The notes under the pieces were generated by a model. The model was not told the origin of the DNA and did no database searches. It was given only the letters and a program-made list of their open reading frames with translations. Positions 60,902 through 64,000 of a stretch of DNA of 64,000 nt are shown in pieces. Origin of the DNA: Rhizobiaceae bacterium (GTDB lineage: Bacteria > Pseudomonadota > Alphaproteobacteria > Rhizobiales > Rhizobiaceae); the NCBI GenBank assembly GCA_023953845.1, contig JAMLJC010000001.1, forward strand, positions 4,350,501 through 4,414,500, in the 5' to 3' direction. Position 1 is the stretch's first letter; each line of letters begins with the position of its first letter. The translations under genes were made by a program, and so were the position numbers.

Positions 60902-61786
60902 TCAAAGCGACAGTAATAGCAGCGCCGCGCCCCAGACAAGCAGTATCACACCTGCGACGCGACTAATCACAGCGCCGTTCAACTGTTTTTCGGCAAGCGC
61001 GAACACGCCGAGCAGCGCCATCCAGAACACGTTCATCAGGCCCACGGCGAACATGACGAGCATCAGCGCCCAGCAGCATCCGAGGCAAAAGAGGCCCTGC
61101 TCCACGCCGAGCCGGAATATGCCGGACGGCGTCGTCGTCCAGCGGGAGAAAAGCACGCCGAACGGATTGCGGCACTTTTCGAGACAGGCCTGCTTCAACC
61201 GGCTGAACTGGTATAGGCCGGCAACAGCCAGCGCCGCGGCGGCCGCAGGATAGGCGGCCCTCTCCGAGCTTCCCGTACCAATCTTCTGGATCGCGACGGT
61301 AATCGCGGCGAGGACCAACGATGCGGCAAGCCATACCGTCAGATATCCGCCGACAAGGACCAGCGGATGCACAGCGGCGTGCTTCTGCCGGCCTGCCGTG
61401 TCGGCAAGCTCGCAGTAGGTCCGGATCATCGGCACGGCCGAAGGCAGCATCATCGCCACAGACATGAGGAACCACATCAGCGAAAATGCCGGAAACGCCT
61501 GCGCGGCGGATACCTGAAGGCCGACCGGGCCGAGACAGAGATCGAGCAATCGCTCAAGGGCCAGAGGCAGCGGCAGATCGGGCAGGTATTCGAACAGATG
61601 CGCGCCGGGCGTTCCGATACCGGATGTTTCGGCGCTTCGTGCCGCGAAGCCGATGAGGATTGCCCAGGAGACCGCCAAGGCAAGCGCGAGCGCCGCGTAT
61701 ATCACGCCTTTCGGGGACACGGACAGGCGCGCTGCCGCCCGGCCGGCGCGGTCGAGATTGTCGAAACCCGGTTCAACCGACGTCAT
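60902..61786 (-). CDS. DUF2182 integral membrane protein
   Basis: Membrane protein of 294 residues with about seven hydrophobic segments. Conserved FSLMWFLMSVAMMLPSAVPM near residue 102, LKQACLEKCRNP near 196 and GLFCLGCCWALMLVMF near 230 define DUF2182, a family suspected of metal handling. Cysteine-rich pairs CLEKC and CLGCC face the membrane region. Upstream of DUF1326 on the same strand; divergent from the UbiH-like gene by 92 bp. Confidence 0.87.
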   Translation of the reverse strand: MTSVEPGFDNLDRAGRAAARLSVSPKGVIYAALALALAVSWAILIGFAARSAETSGIGTPGAHLFEYLPDLPLPLALERLLDLCLGPVGLQVSAAQAFPAFSLMWFLMSVAMMLPSAVPMIRTYCELADTAGRQKHAAVHPLVLVGGYLTVWLAASLVLAAITVAIQKIGTGSSERAAYPAAAAALAVAGLYQFSRLKQACLEKCRNPFGVLFSRWTTTPSGIFRLGVEQGLFCLGCCWALMLVMFAVGLMNVFWMALLGVFALAEKQLNGAVISRVAGVILLVWGAALLLLSL

Positions 61787-61878
61787 TTTCGAGCAATGGG
61801 CCGAATCGCCGCGTTGATCAAGGACGGGCGGTGCGCCTAGTTAGATGGATGCAGCGTCGCCTTGATCGCGGTGAGACC

Positions 61879-63087
61879 ATGACCGACCGAGACCGAAATC
61901 CAATTCTCGTCGCAGGGACCGGCCCGGCCGGTCTGCTGGCGGCGCTGGGTCTGGCAAGGAGCGGACGGGAGATAACCCTTGTCGGCCCTGCCGCCGCGGA
62001 CGATCGGCGGACAACCGCGCTGATGACCCCGGCGCTGCGCTACCTTCAGGAACTCGGTCTGCTCACGGCGATCGCACCGCAAGCGGCGCCCTTGCGGACG
62101 ATGCGGATCGTCGACGCCACCTCACGCCTGATCCGCAGCCCGTCTGTCACTTTCCATGCCTCCGAGATCGGCGAGGACCATTTTGGCCTCAATATACCCA
62201 ATACGGTGCTTCTGGACGCACTTTGGCAGGCGGTTCGGACGTCGCCCACGATCGACTGGCGCGAGACGACCGTTGAAACGTGGCAACTGGAGCCTGCCGA
62301 GGCGCGCGCGCTGCTCGCGGACGGCACGGCCGTTTCCGCTCCCGCGGCGATTGCGGCCGACGGGCGAAACTCCCCCGCGCGAAACGCGGCCGGTATCCGC
62401 GTCTCCACCACGGCCTATCCGCAAGCCGCTCTGGTGGTCAATTTCAGCCATACACGCAGCCACGGGTCTGTTTCGACGGAGTTCCATACCGAAACCGGGC
62501 CGTTCACGCAGGTGCCGCTTCCCGGCCTTCGGTCGAGCCTCGTCTGGGTGCTTGCGCCGGCCGTCGCAAAGGAGATGGCCGCGCTGGACGATGGGAAGCT
62601 GTCCCGCCGCATCGAGGAGCGCATGCAATCCATGCTCGGAGGTGTGACGGTCGAGCCGGGCCGGCAGGTCTATCCCCTTTCGGCCAGCCTGCCCGGCCGG
62701 TTCGCGTCCAATCGCGTCATGCTGGTCGGCGAGGCCGCCCACGTGTTCCCGCCAATCGGGGCGCAGGGGCTCAATCTCGGCATACGCGACGTGCAGGACG
62801 TGCTCTCCGTAGTTGAGGATTTTCCGGCCGACCCCGGCGCACCGGCCGCTCTCGCGCGATATGACCGGCTGAGGCGGCCGGATATCGTGGCGCGGACGAC
62901 AGGCGTCAACCTGCTCAACCGCTCGCTGTTGTCGGACATGCTGCCGGCGCAGATGGCGCGGGGCGTTGGCCTCTCGCTGCTCGGGCAGGTGCCGCCGCTG
63001 CGCTCCTTCTTCATGCGCGAGGGTCTGGCGCCCGGAAGCGGCTTTCGCGGCGTGCTTTCGGACCTACGGAAACAGGTCCGGCGGTAG
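61879..63087 (+). CDS. UbiH/UbiF-type FAD-dependent monooxygenase
   Basis: Flavoprotein hydroxylase of 402 residues, likely in ubiquinone synthesis. ATG 61879 after GGTGAG; an earlier frame is spurious. FAD-binding PILVAGTGPAGLLAALGLARSG (a GxGxxG Rossmann motif) near residue 8, the middle UbiH-type segment, and VMLVGEAAHVFPPIGAQGLN near 281 (GD-like motif). It could equally hydroxylate another aromatic substrate. 3' end overlaps the convergent carrier gene by 24 bp. Confidence 0.88.
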   Translation: MTDRDRNPILVAGTGPAGLLAALGLARSGREITLVGPAAADDRRTTALMTPALRYLQELGLLTAIAPQAAPLRTMRIVDATSRLIRSPSVTFHASEIGEDHFGLNIPNTVLLDALWQAVRTSPTIDWRETTVETWQLEPAEARALLADGTAVSAPAAIAADGRNSPARNAAGIRVSTTAYPQAALVVNFSHTRSHGSVSTEFHTETGPFTQVPLPGLRSSLVWVLAPAVAKEMAALDDGKLSRRIEERMQSMLGGVTVEPGRQVYPLSASLPGRFASNRVMLVGEAAHVFPPIGAQGLNLGIRDVQDVLSVVEDFPADPGAPAALARYDRLRRPDIVARTTGVNLLNRSLLSDMLPAQMARGVGLSLLGQVPPLRSFFMREGLAPGSGFRGVLSDLRKQVRR

Positions 63088-64000
63088 CGTTCCCGATTTG
63101 ATCAGATAGAGCAGCGTCGTCACTGAGCCGACCGACAGCATTGTGGTGAGCAGGATGCTGGCCGATGCACGCTGCACCCATACGCCGTATTGCTGCGCGA
63201 TCACAAACACGTTCGTCGCCGTGGGCAGCGCGGCAAGCAGGACCGCGGTGAACACCCAGGTTTCGGAAAAATTGCCGATCCAGCTCAACATCAGATAGCA
63301 GGCCGCCGGGTGAACGGCGAGCTTCAGCAACGCGATCGCCCCGAGTTCTACGGGCACCCGGTTGAGAGGCCTCAGGGCCAGCGTCACGCCCATGGCAAAG
63401 AGCGCGCAGGGCGCAGCGGCGCGCGAGAGATACTCGAAGAACCGGTCGATCGGCTCAGGCGGCCTCAAATGCAGCGCCGCCACCGCGACGCCGAGCGCGG
63501 TGGCAATGATGAACGGATGAAGCACGATACGACGCAAGACGTTGCCCGCGAGCCTCACCGGAGACGTCCTGTCCGCGCCCGCCAGCGCCATCATCATGGG
63601 CGCGATGGCGAAATGCATGATGTTCTCGAAACAGAAGATCAGAGCGACGGGGACGGCCGCTTCCTCGCCGAAGGCGAGCAGCGCCAGACCCGGACCCATA
63701 TAGCCGATGTTGCCGTAGGCCGATGCCAGGCCTTTTATCGTCGCTTCGCGGATCTCGCCGCCCGACATCACCACCGAGGCGACGAACATGATCGAAAAGA
63801 CGATATAGGTGGTGAACACGGAACCGAAGATGAAGCTCCATTCCGTCAGGCGCTCGATCGGCGTCTTGCCGAGAAGCTGGAAAAACAGCGCCGGCAAGGC
63901 GATGTAGACGACGAAGGTGTTCATCCAGCCGAGCGCTTCGAGCGGCTGGCGCGTGATGCGCGCGGCAAGGAAGCCGACCAGGATCAGGCCGAAGAAGGGG
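63064..64000 (-). CDS. AEC-family (auxin efflux carrier) transporter, N-terminus beyond window
   Basis: Membrane transporter; 312 codons are in the window and the frame runs off the right edge. The visible part starts FFGLILVGFLAARI, then VYIALPALFFQLLGKTP and GYMGPGLALLAFGEE, LKLAVHPAACYL and LLAALPTATNVFVIAQQYG, the AEC family pattern. About nine membrane segments remain. Family members move small organic acids; the substrate is unknown. Confidence 0.88.
   Translation of the reverse strand, partial: PFFGLILVGFLAARITRQPLEALGWMNTFVVYIALPALFFQLLGKTPIERLTEWSFIFGSVFTTYIVFSIMFVASVVMSGGEIREATIKGLASAYGNIGYMGPGLALLAFGEEAAVPVALIFCFENIMHFAIAPMMMALAGADRTSPVRLAGNVLRRIVLHPFIIATALGVAVAALHLRPPEPIDRFFEYLSRAAAPCALFAMGVTLALRPLNRVPVELGAIALLKLAVHPAACYLMLSWIGNFSETWVFTAVLLAALPTATNVFVIAQQYGVWVQRASASILLTTMLSVGSVTTLLYLIKSGTLPPDLFP

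Noticed and set aside
1..64000. CRISPR array
   Set aside because: No regularly spaced direct repeats with unique spacers; the visible repeats are isolated inverted pairs and one short 10-bp triplet.

Overview
The window looks like chromosomal DNA of a high-GC alphaproteobacterium of the order Hyphomicrobiales (Rhizobiales), probably near Mesorhizobium or another Phyllobacteriaceae genus. This rests on the aerobic cobalamin genes (cobN, cobW, cobO, cobQ, cbtAB), a phosphatidylcholine synthase, small Rhizobiales families (DUF3606, DUF982, DUF1636), and familiar gene orders (tmk-holB-metG-tatD, recG/DUF502/glmS, tamA-tamB). The species cannot be fixed from sequence alone.

1-10.5 kb is a cobalamin and cobalt locus. 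Two cobalamin riboswitches sit back to back near 5.1 kb. The leftward one leads DUF1636-cobW-cobN, for cobalt handling and cobalt chelation. The rightward one leads cbtB-cbtA-cobU-cobO-cobQ, for cobalt uptake and late corrin steps. cobD faces cobQ, and the cobC expected beside cobD survives only as a short frameshifted remnant before a tyrosine phosphatase gene. cobN carries an in-frame palindromic repeat.

10.5-33.8 kb is mostly housekeeping: a nuclease-family hydrolase, a VOC protein, an MFS exporter divergent from a winged-helix/TPR regulator with a triple 10-bp repeat at its start, the leftward rlpA-dacA-tmk-holB-metG-tatD-MBL run, a divergent glycosyltransferase/condensation-like acyltransferase pair, tRNA-Ser, recG, DUF502, glmS, glmU and a CcdA-like protein.

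33.8-40.1 kb begins at tRNA-Lys and looks accessory: a decayed IS5-family element, orphan small genes, a membrane protein with a 24-residue membrane peptide, and a little-described cluster. That cluster has two zinc-protease-like proteins and a shared N-terminal domain, separate in one case and fused in the other. None of them has a visible signal peptide. This is the best candidate for an undescribed system.

40.2-64 kb holds tamB-tamA (outer-membrane assembly), terC with a leader terminator, rimO, an acyltransferase, a sugar-type ABC importer, a BMP-type nucleoside ABC importer, a quinone oxidoreductase, phosphatidylcholine synthase, a DUF1326-DUF2182 pair, a UbiH-like monooxygenase, and an AEC-family carrier cut by the right edge.
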